Source: Rotaria sordida (taxonomy: Eukaryota; Rotifera; Eurotatoria; Philodinida; Philodinidae). Taken from it: a DNA stretch of 64,000 bases. Below, one piece after another: positions 24,973 through 37,067 of this stretch. Positions within the stretch are counted from its first letter, which is position 1, and every line of letters starts with the position of its first letter. Location: positions 1 to 64,000 of the forward strand of contig CAJNOL010000533.1 in the NCBI GenBank assembly GCA_905250125.1. Reading direction: 5' to 3'. The notes under the pieces were generated by a model that was not told where the DNA came from, did no database searches, and worked only from the letters and a program-made list of their open reading frames with translations. The position numbers and the translations under genes are program-made.

Positions 24973-26048
24973 TTAAACTTTTGTTTGTCGTGTATATCGA
25001 ATTTGTTCCGATGGTACAAAACGTTCTGATGGGACTAAACGTTCTGATAGTATGAAACGTTCTGATGGTTTTGGTCGTATTGGTATATGACTTTTATGAT
25101 TTTGAAAATGATCATTTTTCTTTTCATTATATTCATTATTATCTGTTAATGATGATGTTGATGAAACTTTTATTTCAACTGTTATCGATGTTAAAAATGA
25201 AACTAATGTTAATATTAATATAATTAATATACATATATATGATGCACCTATACGTATATTTAAAGCATTTTCAATTTGTTGAATAATTATTTCTAAATCT
25301 TTTGAAAATGTATAAATTTGTATACGAGAATAATGACGACGCATAGATTCAAAAAATTCTAATGGTTCAGTAAGACGATTACCATTATATTGTATTATAA
25401 TAATAATAAGAAATAATAATGAAAATAATGATGATATAATTGATATAAGACGAAGTTGAATATCATTTAAACAATGTTTCATACAATGACGACGACATAA
25501 ACGAAATATATTAACAAATATAAATAAAATTTCAAGAATAATTATAAGTATTAATAATTTATGAATTATATTCACATAGGACGGTTGTTGACATGTACAT
25601 TTTATATCATGATTATTTTCATTAGTTGTTAATAATATATTTGATAAAATACATTGACGATGATAATCTATATTATGACATAAGCCATAATTTATTTCTT
25701 GAAATGATGGTAAATAATTTCGTCCACATTCATTACCAGTTATACAATGAGTTAATAAACCAAATGAATGAGTTTCACCTAAGATAGACAATATTAATCT
25801 TTGTTGTTTTTTTTTTGTTTTAAATTAAATTTACCTTGACGATAAAGTATCTTAATGTATTTTTCAACTTCACCACGAATTAATGGATCCATTGGATTAT
25901 TATCTGATAATGTTAATGGAGTAAACGTTGAACGTAATTGAATATATTTCCAATTTGGTTGATGATATGCAATCAAACTCAATATGAATGATATCAAACT
26001 GAGAATGAGTGATACAATAATAAAAATGCGTGCGGACGACTGCTTCAT
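24973..26048 (-). CDS. four-TM membrane protein, claudin-like topology, unrecognised family
   Basis: Exons 26048-25835 and 25778-24973 are joined over a 56-bp phase-1 intron (CAAG|GTAA, CTTAG|GTGAAA) to give 339 residues. TM1 is about 8-28, followed by an extracellular loop with Pro-Asn-Trp and six or seven cysteines, TM2 about 135-160, TM3 about 180-200 and TM4 about 255-280. The four-span layout with a long first loop resembles the claudin/PMP22/clarin superfamily, but the Gly-Leu-Trp-x-x-Cys claudin signature is not seen, so I do not assign a family. The cytosolic tail ends with a run of Pro-Ser-Glu-Arg-Phe/Leu heptads (four imperfect copies) and a basic end. Isoleucine-rich spans reflect the AT-rich codon use. 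Confidence 0.7.
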
Positions 26049-27484
26049 TCATTCAGACAATTGTCTTTAGAATAAATAAATAAATAAATAAATAAAAAAT
26101 AATTCTTCATGTTAAACTACTTAGTATAATCAAGTTTTTAATAAAAGAACGAAAGATAATTTAACTAATAACTCAAATCACTTGTGTAATATTTACAAAT
26201 ACAAAGAATGAATGTTCCTTAAGAATATAGATGTTCAATTATCAATCTATTATTACTAATATTAGTAATAGAACCTTCTATTCGAAGGGCTTCTTTCGAA
26301 TCTATAAATATATGTGTATATGAAAGAAAAGCAGATTACATACTTCTCTAATGTCATCAAGAATCATCTTGAAACAAGAAAAGTATCAAGATACTATCAA
26401 TAATTTGAGAGGTGTCTTCGATCTAACTATATTCTTTACGATGTAATTAGTTATTAAAGCAGAAAAAGACACTGTAAAAAAAAAAGACACGAAGTCACTC
26501 AAGACAAGATGAATTGTATGCTTATGACAAACTGACAACGTAACGCATTTTTTTTTGGTCGTGTAATTTGTGCGCTTAGTGACAGGTGTATACGTATGTA
26601 TGTGTGGCTTATAGACAGAATAATGCCGGATGTACGACTACATTTGTGTCAACTCAACGAACAGTGATGCCCCTCCTTCTCTCCTCTCTCGTATTTGATG
26701 AGTTACAGAAAGATAGATAGATAGCTGGATGGATGGATGGATAGAAAAAAAATAAGGAAAGAAATAGAAATAAAAATGAGAGAATCTCTTGGTCACGTAT
26801 TCATCGTACGTGAGAGATAGACATGTTAATGTATTAGAGAAATGATTCTCTTCTTCACCTGTTCTCCCGTAAACACTTTACATAGTATCGATAAGTAACA
26901 GTCATAGTAATTTGAACATTTTGTTTCTCTCCCTCTCTCTCTCTCTTTTTATCTCTCCTGCCAATCCTCTTTGCATATTAACTTGACAGACAGTGCGAAA
27001 CACACAGAAAAAAAGAATAGAAACACAAAAGAATACCGACTTTTTTTTAAGCACATGAAAGAAAGTGAAAAAGAAAAAAAAAGTAAAGCGACTATTGTTG
27101 TAAAAATTATTAAGAGTATGTTGTTTGCATATTAATTTATAAATACGTCGAGTTCTAAAGCTCTCCGATCGAATCACTTCTTTTCTTTCTCTCTCTTGAG
27201 CTAACAGATAAAAAAAAGACGAGGAACGTAATAGTAAGATTAAAATGCATCGTTGAGTATTGATACACATGTGTATATGAACTGATATCTTTCAAAATAT
27301 CAATGCCCCGAGAGTATGCCAAACAGAATAAGTAAGTAGAACAGCCACTATGTCATCATGATGCGTAGATTTTCGAGAGGAAAGGATATGACTTTTTATG
27401 AACAATTCACACTCGGAAATCTTGTCAATGCATTCAGTCTTCTCTCATTTTCTATAGTAAGCAACGTCACTTTTCGTCTTTTCT

Positions 27485-27525
27485 TCTTTCTTTCTTTCTT
27501 TCTCTCTCTCTCTCTCTCTCTTTTT
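27485..27525. repeat. (TTTC)n/(TC)n microsatellite
   Basis: A pure pyrimidine tract changing from TTTC units to TC units. Confidence 0.8.
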
Positions 27526-28202
27526 GTTACATTTACTAAATAGGCGCCTAGAGAGATAGGAAGAAGACTTAATAATTTCATTGTTTGCATCAAGAATGAA
27601 AAGAAAGGTGTGGACATTAATATAAAATAAAGTCACTAGAGACGAGGTAATACAAGTAGAATTGGTCAGAAAATATGATAAATGAGATCTGACATGCTTA
27701 CTATGAAGACAATGACTAAATCAATTTTTGTTTTCTTCTAGTTGTTCATTTACTAGTTCGTTCTCTCGTGTCCGTACTTGTTGTAGTACGACAAAAAAAA
27801 ATAAAAAAAATAAAAAGGAAATCGGTTGAGCCTTCATAGAGAACCATCAATGGTTCGATTAGGAATCCAGCGGGATTTATAGCATGACTACATTTTTATG
27901 AAGGGTAACTATGTATGTGTGTGTGTCACACGAACAAATATTTGATGATAATAAATGTAAAAGAAAAAAGAAAATGATAGACACAACGTTTCCGGACGTG
28001 TAAAACACCAAAGCATTGATTTTTTTTTGACTAGTATATAAGATTGATCTTTTCTTTTTTTTAATTTGACAGGTGAGAGACAATGAACAGGAAGTCTGTT
28101 AAGTATCTCTTGGTCAACTCATTAGTATAGATAGGCAATTCATCATTTTTCTTTTTGTCATTGCTCTTCATTCTTTACTATATATAACATAATGAGAAAA
28201 AA

Positions 28203-28224
28203 AAGAAGAAGAAGAAGAAGAAGA
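28203..28224. repeat. (AAG)n microsatellite
   Basis: About seven tandem AAG units. Confidence 0.8.
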
Positions 28225-29269
28225 TAACATTCAATGCTTGTTTGTTTTACATACAAGAGAAGAAGCAGCCAGACAAACTTTGTTTCTGTACGTGGATAGA
28301 ATAAGAGATTGATTTCTTCATTTTTATAAACACCGATTGGCATTTGTGTACGTGCTTATATTCTTTCTCTATCATTCTTTCTCAAGTGATAAATAACAAG
28401 AGAGACGTATATGTATACATATATCTATCTGATGAGTTAACACGAAACATATTGTCTCACTCAACGATACTTACATATAAAGTAGACTCTTACTAGGAGC
28501 ATTTAGAGCAAAAGGTCAACTCATATTATGCTATTTATATAGTAAGACGTACCTTGCTATACTCTTTTCTTTTGTTTTTTTTTTGGACAAATTGTAACAT
28601 GCTATTGAATTACGTGACTGTTTAAAAAACATGTTCTTTTTTTTATATTTAATTTTAAATCGATTGATAAAAATGATAATTAAATTTAATTCTAATATGA
28701 ATCAAGAGTTTTAGTTATCGATATTCATCATCAAGTGTCAAAGTTCGATGATATTCAAATGTAATTATTGCATCGAATATGATTATATAATTCAATGTTT
28801 AGCTATTTAGATCATTTGATTTTGTTCTTTTGTTTTTTTTTCTGAAAAGAAACAAGATATGAATTATGATCTTCTATTATTATTAAGACAAAAAAAAACA
28901 AAGTCATTTGTAATCGGAATATAAAATATTTATGAAATGACAAGTTTAAATACATTTACAAGTACTCAAAAGACATAAAAAAATAATAACCAATAATATA
29001 CAGAAGTTTTAATGTAGCGTAAAGTTTCAGGAAGAACATTTTTTTGCTTATATAAACAAATTAACACATTGCTTTATAATTGAATAAAAGCGTTAAATGG
29101 TTTATATAAAAGTATGTTATGTAAAAATATGCTGAACAATGTAATAGAAACCAATGATTATTTAAAGTGTCAGATTATCAATTTAATTTGTCGATAGAAT
29201 AGATATTAAAATTGCATCGTAATGAATTAAAATATTTAATAAACAAGACTTTATTTTTTGATTCTTACA

Positions 29270-29656
29270 AAAGAAGTCTCCGAATTGATTAATTACTTTT
29301 ACATCGAAGCCATATGCAACATGTAAACGTAAAATGAACTATGAATATTTGACTTGAAATTTTGCATAGAGACGTAATTTAATGAGAATAGTTTATGATG
29401 AAAGTTTTCGATCTTTTGATTAACGTTTATTTTGAAAAAACGAAAAGACCTGAAACTTTCATAATAAACTATTCTTATTAATTTGTGTCTGTATGCAAAG
29501 TTTTAAATTGAAATTCAAAAAAAAAAAGTAGTATCTTCGTGTCAATAAGCTAAAGGCTCGAACTCGTTTCAGCATATTAATAGTTCATTCGGGTTTACAT
29601 GATGCACACACACATACCTACGACTCACAAGTGATTAATCAATTCGGAGACTTCCC
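29270..29656. mobile_element. palindromic element, family shared with GPHR intron 5
   Basis: Left arm 29270-29415 and right arm 29450-29656 are reverse complements with indels. The outermost 20 bases (AAGTCTCCGAATTGATTAAT) match exactly in inverted orientation. The core blocks GAATAGTTTAT and the GCATA-GAGAC-type stretch recur in both arms. Similar sequence, also palindromic, occurs at about 31840-32200. No coding content. Confidence 0.7.
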
Positions 29657-30575
29657 TCGTTAGATTAGATGTTTAATAAATAAGATCTTTATGTCAATTT
29701 TGTTTTACAAAATAATATTTTTATGAATAAATGATAGAGAAGTAAACATGATAATTTTTATTGCATGTCTTCAAGATTCATCTAATGGCTGGAATTTTTG
29801 TTGATTAAAATAGTTCTATAATTACATGCTATGCGCTACGTAAATAACATCTTGTCATGAAATTTGATTAATCTATATTCAATCAGTTTTATGTAACCTT
29901 TTATTACATGTCAAATTTATTATCAGATTTTTTAAATAGTTTTATTAATATTGAGTCAAATTTCAAGGCAATACAGGTGTGCAAGTAATTGCTTGATATA
30001 TTCGATAGTTTTCATGGTAAGATTTGAAATACTAAGAAGCCATTCGATTTAATCGATCAGACAATCTCATACAATCAAGTGGCTACAATTTGTTATTTAT
30101 ATTTCACCTGTTCACATGAAATTAGATACTCTTGATATGTGATATTTATTTTTACTTAATCTATTATATATGTAGCGTCATCTATAGAACAAGATTGACA
30201 TGTATGTACATATGTGAAACATGTTTTTATTATATTATTTCTATAAAGTAGTAATAAATCAAAAACGAAATTTTGAATATAAATTTTAATGAGGTTTTTA
30301 TATGAAATCTGATTTGATCTATCGATTGTCCAAATCATATCCATTCATTCTTATCATTTTCTTTCACGTGGCTATTCCCTGCTTCTATAATAATTTGTCG
30401 TTATTTGTGTAAATACTTCTCTTCCTGATGATGTATTATTATTGATAACTGTAATGACTTATTGTTGTTTTAATTTGATTTTTTTCTTTTTTCTTTTAGT
30501 TGTTTGAATTATTTTTTCAATACTTAATGTAATTTATATGTATATGTTTTTGTATTTGGATTCATAAACATAATT

Positions 30576-33500
30576 ATGTCTTTGTTGACCGATACTATTG
30601 TTGTAACCATTTCTCAAGTATGTATTTTTTTGTTTTTGAATGCATATTATTTTCTTTTTATATGAATAAATTTTAATTTAGATCGCTTTTTTTGTTGGTG
30701 GTTGGCTTTTCTTTTTTCGTCAACTTTGTCGAAATTATGATGTTCGAAATCGAATAGTAATTCTTTCATTTGCATTAACATTTGCATTAAGTTGTACGAT
30801 GTTTGAATTGATTATTTTTGAAATACTTGCTTTCTTACAACCATCGTAAGTAGTTTTCAAAAAAGAATTAAAAAAAAAATTTCTTTTATTTATTTCTTTT
30901 TGTAGATCTCGATATCTTCATTGGCGTATTGGTCTTTATTTTATGCTTTTCTTACTAGTCTTCCTTATTCCATTTTATATTGCATATCTAGTATTAAATA
31001 CGATTAAAATTGGTAAAATTTTTTTTGCTTTTTATTTTATTTGATATTTTGAATTTCGTTGTTTGTTTTTTTTTCTAGTGCGAGATTTTCGTCTTGTACT
31101 AAGTTTCACATTGATCGCATGGTGCTTTTATTTGTATCTATTTTGGAAATTGGGTAATCCATTTCCAATGTCAAATCGACATGAATTCTTTAGTATGGAA
31201 CAATGTATAAGTCGAGTAGGAATTATTGGTGTTACAGCTATGGCTATATTAAGTGGATTTGGTGGTATAAAAAAAAAAGAGATTAAAAATAAATGAAATT
31301 ATTAGAGTTTTTTTTATTTTAGCTGTCAATTGTCCATATACATATATGACATATTTTATTAAGGTAAAGATAAGAAAAAATCTCTATTTTTATGATGTTG
31401 ATGATAGTAAATAGTTATTTGAAAAGTTTGTTGTTGAGAGATGTGTTCTACAGTGTATGCAGTTCGTTTTCCAGCTGTAATCAGTAGGAAACGCAAGGTC
31501 AAAAATGATGTCTTTACAGCTAATGATGATTGTACTAAATAGAAAAGGTCAAAAATGTCAAACTTATTGTAAAATTATAGTAAACAGCATTATAATCATT
31601 AGTTATTTACTCTTATGTAAGTAGTATTTTTATGAGTATCAATAAAGAAATATATATATCGTGAATGAGAATTTTTGAAATTTGTTTTAATCTCTGATTA
31701 ATCTCATTGAGATAAAGAATCCGACTCGGATCAGGTCACAAACACTAGTTGACTTAGGGTCGAGTCAAACTAAAAAGTAGATTAATAGAATTAGGTCAGA
31801 TCAACAAAATTTGACCCATGTCAGATAATACGTAGGCAACTCCCTCAACTGATAAATTGATTTTGAGTCAAGATTATGTGCGTTATGTAAACTCAAATGA
31901 ATTATGAATATTCTGGAAAGAGTTTGTGCCCTTAGGTTGATGCTGCAATTTTACGTTATTTTTTAATTGAATGCAGAAACACGAGAAAAAACTGATTTTC
32001 GAATTTTTTGACTTGAAACTTTCGAAATAAACTACTCTCGTAAAGACTTGTCTCTGTACAAAGTTTCAATTCGAAATTTGAACATCAGTTTTTCTTGAGG
32101 GACCCACAATATTTATTAAAAGTTTAGTATCCGTGTAGCAATAAGCTGAATGCACGTAATCTCAATTCATAAGCAACTTATCAGTTATGGGACTTCCCTA
32201 ATCAGTAATAAGTAAAAAGAAACGATTGAGACTAAATGTTTTATATCATACAGTGGAGATTAATTCATCTTCTCTAATTATTTTCTTTGGTTTGTATTAC
32301 CACACTCATTTATTTTTCAATATATTATATATATTGAGAAAGTACGAATGATTTATTCATCTTGAATGAAGGATAATATTTAAAGATGAAAAGTTGTATC
32401 AGAAAAAAAAATGTGATGTGAACTAAGCGATTTTTCTCTCCTATTTGTTTTTGTTTGTATTTTTTATTAATATAACATTAGTTCACAAATGATAGTTAAG
32501 TAGCGCTCTATCTTCAAACATCACCAACATAATAAACAGTAAAGTTATTAAATGTCGAAAATTATAAATCCTTGGTAAAAGACTTTTTTCTCAAAATATT
32601 GACGAACAGAATGTAATTCAGCACGTATGCGCACAGCAAAACAGTGAGATGAGGACGAAATTTATGATTAAAAAGGAATTGGATTTTTGACATGTAGCCA
32701 CCAAATCTAATAGAATTGCATATGGAAAATTGCAAAAAGGTTCGATTACAACTCAGTTCGCGTTTCTTTCGTTTCTTTATTGATTCACATTTAGATTCTT
32801 ATCATAAATATCCATGCGCACGTTTCTGTTGAATAGAGAATAATTCTCAAGACATTTCATCTCAGATTGATGTGTACTTCCATTAACAATAACAGACTGC
32901 TCGTAACTATTATTATCCAAATTGTATCCATTTTGAACAGAAGAAATTAGTATTGCATATCGTAAAACTAGTATAAAATATGCAGTTTATGCATATTATG
33001 ATCCAGATGTGAACATTCCTATTTTTCTGTGGTACAACTGTTATGTTTTAAACTTTATTCTTCGTTCAAGGCGAATATATCATACGATCCAATGCATTTT
33101 ATATTTTATCCCTTTATATAGTATGTTTAAAAATAAATGAAGTATGCTAAAAGAAACAAAGGAAAGTGGAATGATTGATTGGCTTTCACTGTACTCTGAC
33201 GTGCTTAAAAGATTCTTTTCAATTTTATGTAGTTCGTCAAGCGGTAAACATTCACGGCTTTATGATCATCAATAGTTGAGAATTACTCTAATATTCTTTT
33301 TTTTTTTTGTACTCATATAAATTAAAATAAATTGTGCATTAACTGAATTAAATCATATCCAAAATTAAATTTTCTTCATATCATCTCAGTTTTCTATAAC
33401 ATAAAATTCTATCTTTTATAATAACAATAGAATATTTTACTTGAAATATTTTGTTTTTTCTTTTAGCCTGTTACTGAAAAAGATATAAGTGATGCTCAAA

Positions 33501-34705
33501 AACGTTTAAAACAAGTTATGGAAATTGTTGCAACAAAAAAGAAACGTGTTGCTTATATAGAATATGAAAATTCATTAAAATCAACATTTACTTCATCATT
33601 TAGTTCAATGAATAATAAATGGAATTTTCTTCGTCGAACATTAAATTCAAGTTTAATATCTTCAACAAATAATAATCTATCATATAATTTATCAACAATA
33701 AAACAAGATATAGTTACATATGAAGAAATATCATCACAATTATATAGTGATCTTGTTGATTTACAAGCTATACAACAACGTATTGAATATTCAAAAACAT
33801 TAAAAGGAAAATATTTTCATGTATTAGGACATTTTTTTTCATTATATTGTGTATGGAAAATATTTATTTCATTTATTAATATTGTTTTTAATCGAGTAGG
33901 AAAAGGTAATGGAAAAAAAAAACAAAAAAAAGAAAATTATTTCATTGTAATTTTTTTTTTCTTTTATATTAGTTGATCCGGTGACAAGAGGTATTGAATT
34001 AACAGTACATTATTTCAATCTTCAATTTGATGTACAATTTTGGTCTCAATATGTATCATTTATATTAATTGGTATTATTGTTGTTACAAGTATTCGTGGT
34101 TTATTGATAACATTAACAAAGGTTTGATAAATAAAATTATATCAACAAAAAAAAAAAAAAAAAAATTTAATATTAATTTTTTTGTTTATAGTTTTTCTAT
34201 TTTATATCAAGTAGTCGTTCATCAAATGTTATCGTTTTATGTCTTGCTCAATTAATGGTAAATCTATAAACCGTACTAACCTGATTTTTTAGGAGAGTGT
34301 AAAAATTTTTTTTCTCTAAAAGAATGCACGAAAAGTTTTCGGCTCCTGTTTATAAACACACAAAAAAAAGAATGATCAAGTTTTATAAGATATAATATTT
34401 TATTTTCTAGGGTATGTATTTTATATCGTCTGTTCTTCTTATTCGAATGAATATGCCAGCACAATATCGGTATTTAGTTTAAATGAAAAAAGAAAAAGAA
34501 ATTTTTATTATGTAAAATTTTCTTTAGACAAATTATTTCTCAAGTTCTTGGTGATTTACAATTTAATTTCTATCATCGTTGGTTTGATTGCATATTTCTT
34601 CTTTCGGCTCTATTCAGTATTGGTATCCTTTATTTACATTATCGATCATCACAACAGTCAATTTCACTCTATGATAAAAATGTTCAGAAGGTAGAATTAT
34701 CTTAA
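30576..34705 (+). CDS. GPR89: Golgi pH regulator (GPHR/GPR89), complete
   Basis: Ten exons: 30576-30617, 30682-30845, 30906-31012, 31079-31264, 31323-31363, 33467-33905, 33973-34121, 34192-34257, 34411-34469 and 34528-34705. All phases agree; 476 residues. GPHR is a multi-span anion channel-type protein of the Golgi needed for luminal acidification. Family landmarks recognised from memory of vertebrate GPR89 are TMFELIIFEIL, SGFGAVNCPYTYM, RIEYSKTLKGKYF, DPVTRGIE, TSIRGLLITLTK, SSNVIVL and LQFNFYHRWFD. The middle (coded by exon 6) is the long loop with a charged coiled stretch. The start ATG gives the expected N-terminal span. Exon 10 can read through to TAA at 34703, or splice at CAG AAG|GTAGAA to an acceptor near 34747 ending in TGA, giving two possible short tails. 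The vertebrate protein is about 455 residues. Intron 5 is 2103 bp while the others are about 55-155 bp. Confidence 0.95.
31364..33466 (+). other. intron 5 of GPHR, expanded by repeats
   Basis: Donor AAG|GTAAAG and acceptor TTTTAG|CCT are both good. The interval holds a palindromic element (about 31840-32200) related to the one at 29270-29656, and otherwise AT-rich sequence without a supported frame. Confidence 0.75.
31840..32200. mobile_element. palindromic element within GPHR intron 5
   Basis: Inverted arms are seen with the ATTATGTGCGTTATGTAAAC-type block on the left and its diverged complement at about 32130-32200. The inner block ACTTGAAACTTTCGAAATAA is related to the core of the 29.3 kb element. 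More diverged than the other palindromes. Confidence 0.55.
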
Positions 34706-34707
34706 TG

Positions 34708-34713
34708 AATAAA
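34708..34713 (+). terminator. polyadenylation signal of GPHR
   Basis: AATAAA three bases after the TAA stop of the read-through form. Another AATAAA lies near 34874. Confidence 0.4.
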
Positions 34714-34879
34714 GAAGAAAAAAATAAACGAAACTTGTTTTTTTAGGTCTATTCATGACAATTGAAACATCACTTCCGTCTATGCGCACGTGTTGGGATT
34801 AATTATTGCATTTATTAAAATTTCCATTGATTGATTTTTGTAAAAACAGAAAAGAAAAAAGATGAACAATATAAATAAA

Positions 34880-37060
34880 AGCTAAAAGTTCAGTTCGTTA
34901 GCAGTTGAAAACAAGAATTAGTTTATTTAGTTTTGGATTTCAACATAACTATAGTTACATGCTATTTGATTATTTTGCTTTGAATGTTTCTTTATGTGAT
35001 ACTATAAACCTAATGGTCTTATTAGAATTTGTGTAGTCTTTTCAGTCAATAAATTATCCTAATGGATGATCCATAAATAATGGAACAGTTTGGTTTTTCG
35101 TTTTTGAAGAACGAAAATACTGCTCAATGGCATCGTTCTAATCTTATTTCGGTAGAAAATTTTTCGCACTACAAAAACGTGGACTTCGTTTTTCAAAATA
35201 ATTTTTTCTTGTCAACGAAAATTTAGAAATACTAACTGCTGCTTCGCTGTCTAATTATGATCTTCTGCTATTTTCTGCAGACTTCTAACGATTTGTGCAC
35301 GCTTGTGCTCATCAAATTCGATGTTAAACGTAAAGTATTTAACATCAATAAATAGAGAATTTCATGCTCTATGTTCTCCAAGATCTTCTCACGGCTTATA
35401 ATCATGTTGTTCAGATGTAGGGCATAAGTGAGCTGTGGCTGCCGGTATGGAAGAACTGAGAGCGACACCCACGCGAATATCCATATTACACATCCTACAC
35501 CCACACTTTTTTCTAAAATTGTGAAACATCATGAGATGCTGGATTTCACAGCGTATCTGGCAACATATTTTAAATTTTGGCGAAACTGTTATTGAAACAT
35601 ATTTTTAATAATTGCTCTGTTTCCAGTTAAACACACTTCAATGCCTGAGTGATTGTTAATCTTTTCGATTTTTCTGCGACAAGAGAAATTTATTTCAAGA
35701 ACAAAGTCGACAATTATGTAGAGCGACCAATTCTCTATTGAATAAGGTCAGACTGGTGTCTGTATGTGATGAAAAATGAAAATGATATTTTTTGTGATTT
35801 GAATAATGTTCAATGGCCGATATTTTGATTTAAAATAAAAAATTATTCTAACTCTTTAAGAGTTTAGGAAAATTCTAGACTCAAAATAATGGTCAAGTTT
35901 TTATCATCTTAGAGGAAAGTATCTTTTTCTAAAGAAAGTAGAAAGACCTACGGAATAAATCGTAGAGCTCTTTGCTCTATCGTTCTATATGAAAAATTTT
36001 GTTCTAACAATTTTCCTGTTGAAAAAAGTGTGCATTCTTTCTCAACTAAACGATTTCAGTGTAGTCGATGTATACACTTTAGCACAGTTTCAAACTTGAT
36101 GAAACTTTCACATAATGTTTTTCTCTGCCTGACACGTCTACTGAGTTAGCATAAATGCTTCTAAACTAAGATACAGATTTTTCGCATTCGTTTATCTCAA
36201 AAATACTGTAAGAAAAAAGTAAGAACATATTTGGAATCAACACAAAAAACTGTATCGAATGAAGTGATATTTATTAATGTTTAAATTAAAGTTTTTTTCG
36301 ACAAAAGTATTGGGTAAGGGTCCGCGCTCATGTATTTTTCATCGAAAATGTTCTGTTACGAGTTTCAATTTTCTCCCATCGACTTTTTTGTTGAGTACTG
36401 AAAATGAATATTTCTATGAAAAAAACAATGCGTTTTTAATAGGAACGAAGCCATATCCGTGTACTCTGTAGAAATTATTCACTCTAGGTCATCTGTTGTT
36501 TATGTCAAAATATCAACGTCTTCTTACAAATATAACGCAATGCATGATTTAGATATTCTATTATGTATCATTTCATATCGAAATATCTATACAAAATGAA
36601 TCAGACCAATCCATTCTCTATGTGAAACGTAGAGAATGGATTAATAAAATTGCATAAACTATTTAGTTTAGTATTACTAATGATTCACCAAAAACAAAGT
36701 AAGTTCTCAGTTATCAACAAAGTCAAATATCATATTGATAACAACAAAAATCATACCTCCTACAATCAATTTGCATCTACGTAGCTCCTCTTTTTTTCGT
36801 ACTTTAGTATGGAAATTCGATCGAAGTTTGTGTGTCGTTTTGTTGTCATCAGCAAAAGAAACAAAAATATGATATGTTTTTTTTTTAAATATAGACGTCA
36901 GAAAGCAGAGATTTGTAATTTGAGTTGATTTTATAATTGATGCTATAAAGCTGTAGTAGATAGATATTATTGTGCACAAAATAAAATCATTTTGCTTCTC
37001 ATCGTGTCATTTATTGATTGATAATTAAACGTAAACCATCCAATTTGAATATACAATCCC
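34880..37060. other. intergenic, no gene recognised
   Basis: No supported gene. It contains a perfect 13-bp stem hairpin (36608-36642) and a short GTGTGGG-type patch near 35460-35510. Confidence 0.4.
36608..36642. repeat. perfect 13-bp hairpin
   Basis: AATCCATTCTCTA (36608-36620) and its exact complement (36630-36642) flank a 9-base loop. Confidence 0.75.
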
Positions 37061-37067
37061 GTAGACA

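Larger units (their letters stand above)
26060..29230. other. intergenic, microsatellite-rich
   Basis: Contains (GATA/GGAT)n at about 26710-26740, (TTTC)n/(CT)n at about 27485-27525 and (AAG)n at about 28203-28224. The Arg/Lys- and Leu/Phe-rich frames here come from these repeats. No gene is supported. Confidence 0.5.

Noticed and set aside
26902..28343. Several Arg/Glu- or Phe/Leu-rich frames on both strands
   Set aside because: They are produced by (CT)n, (TTTC)n and (AAG)n microsatellites.
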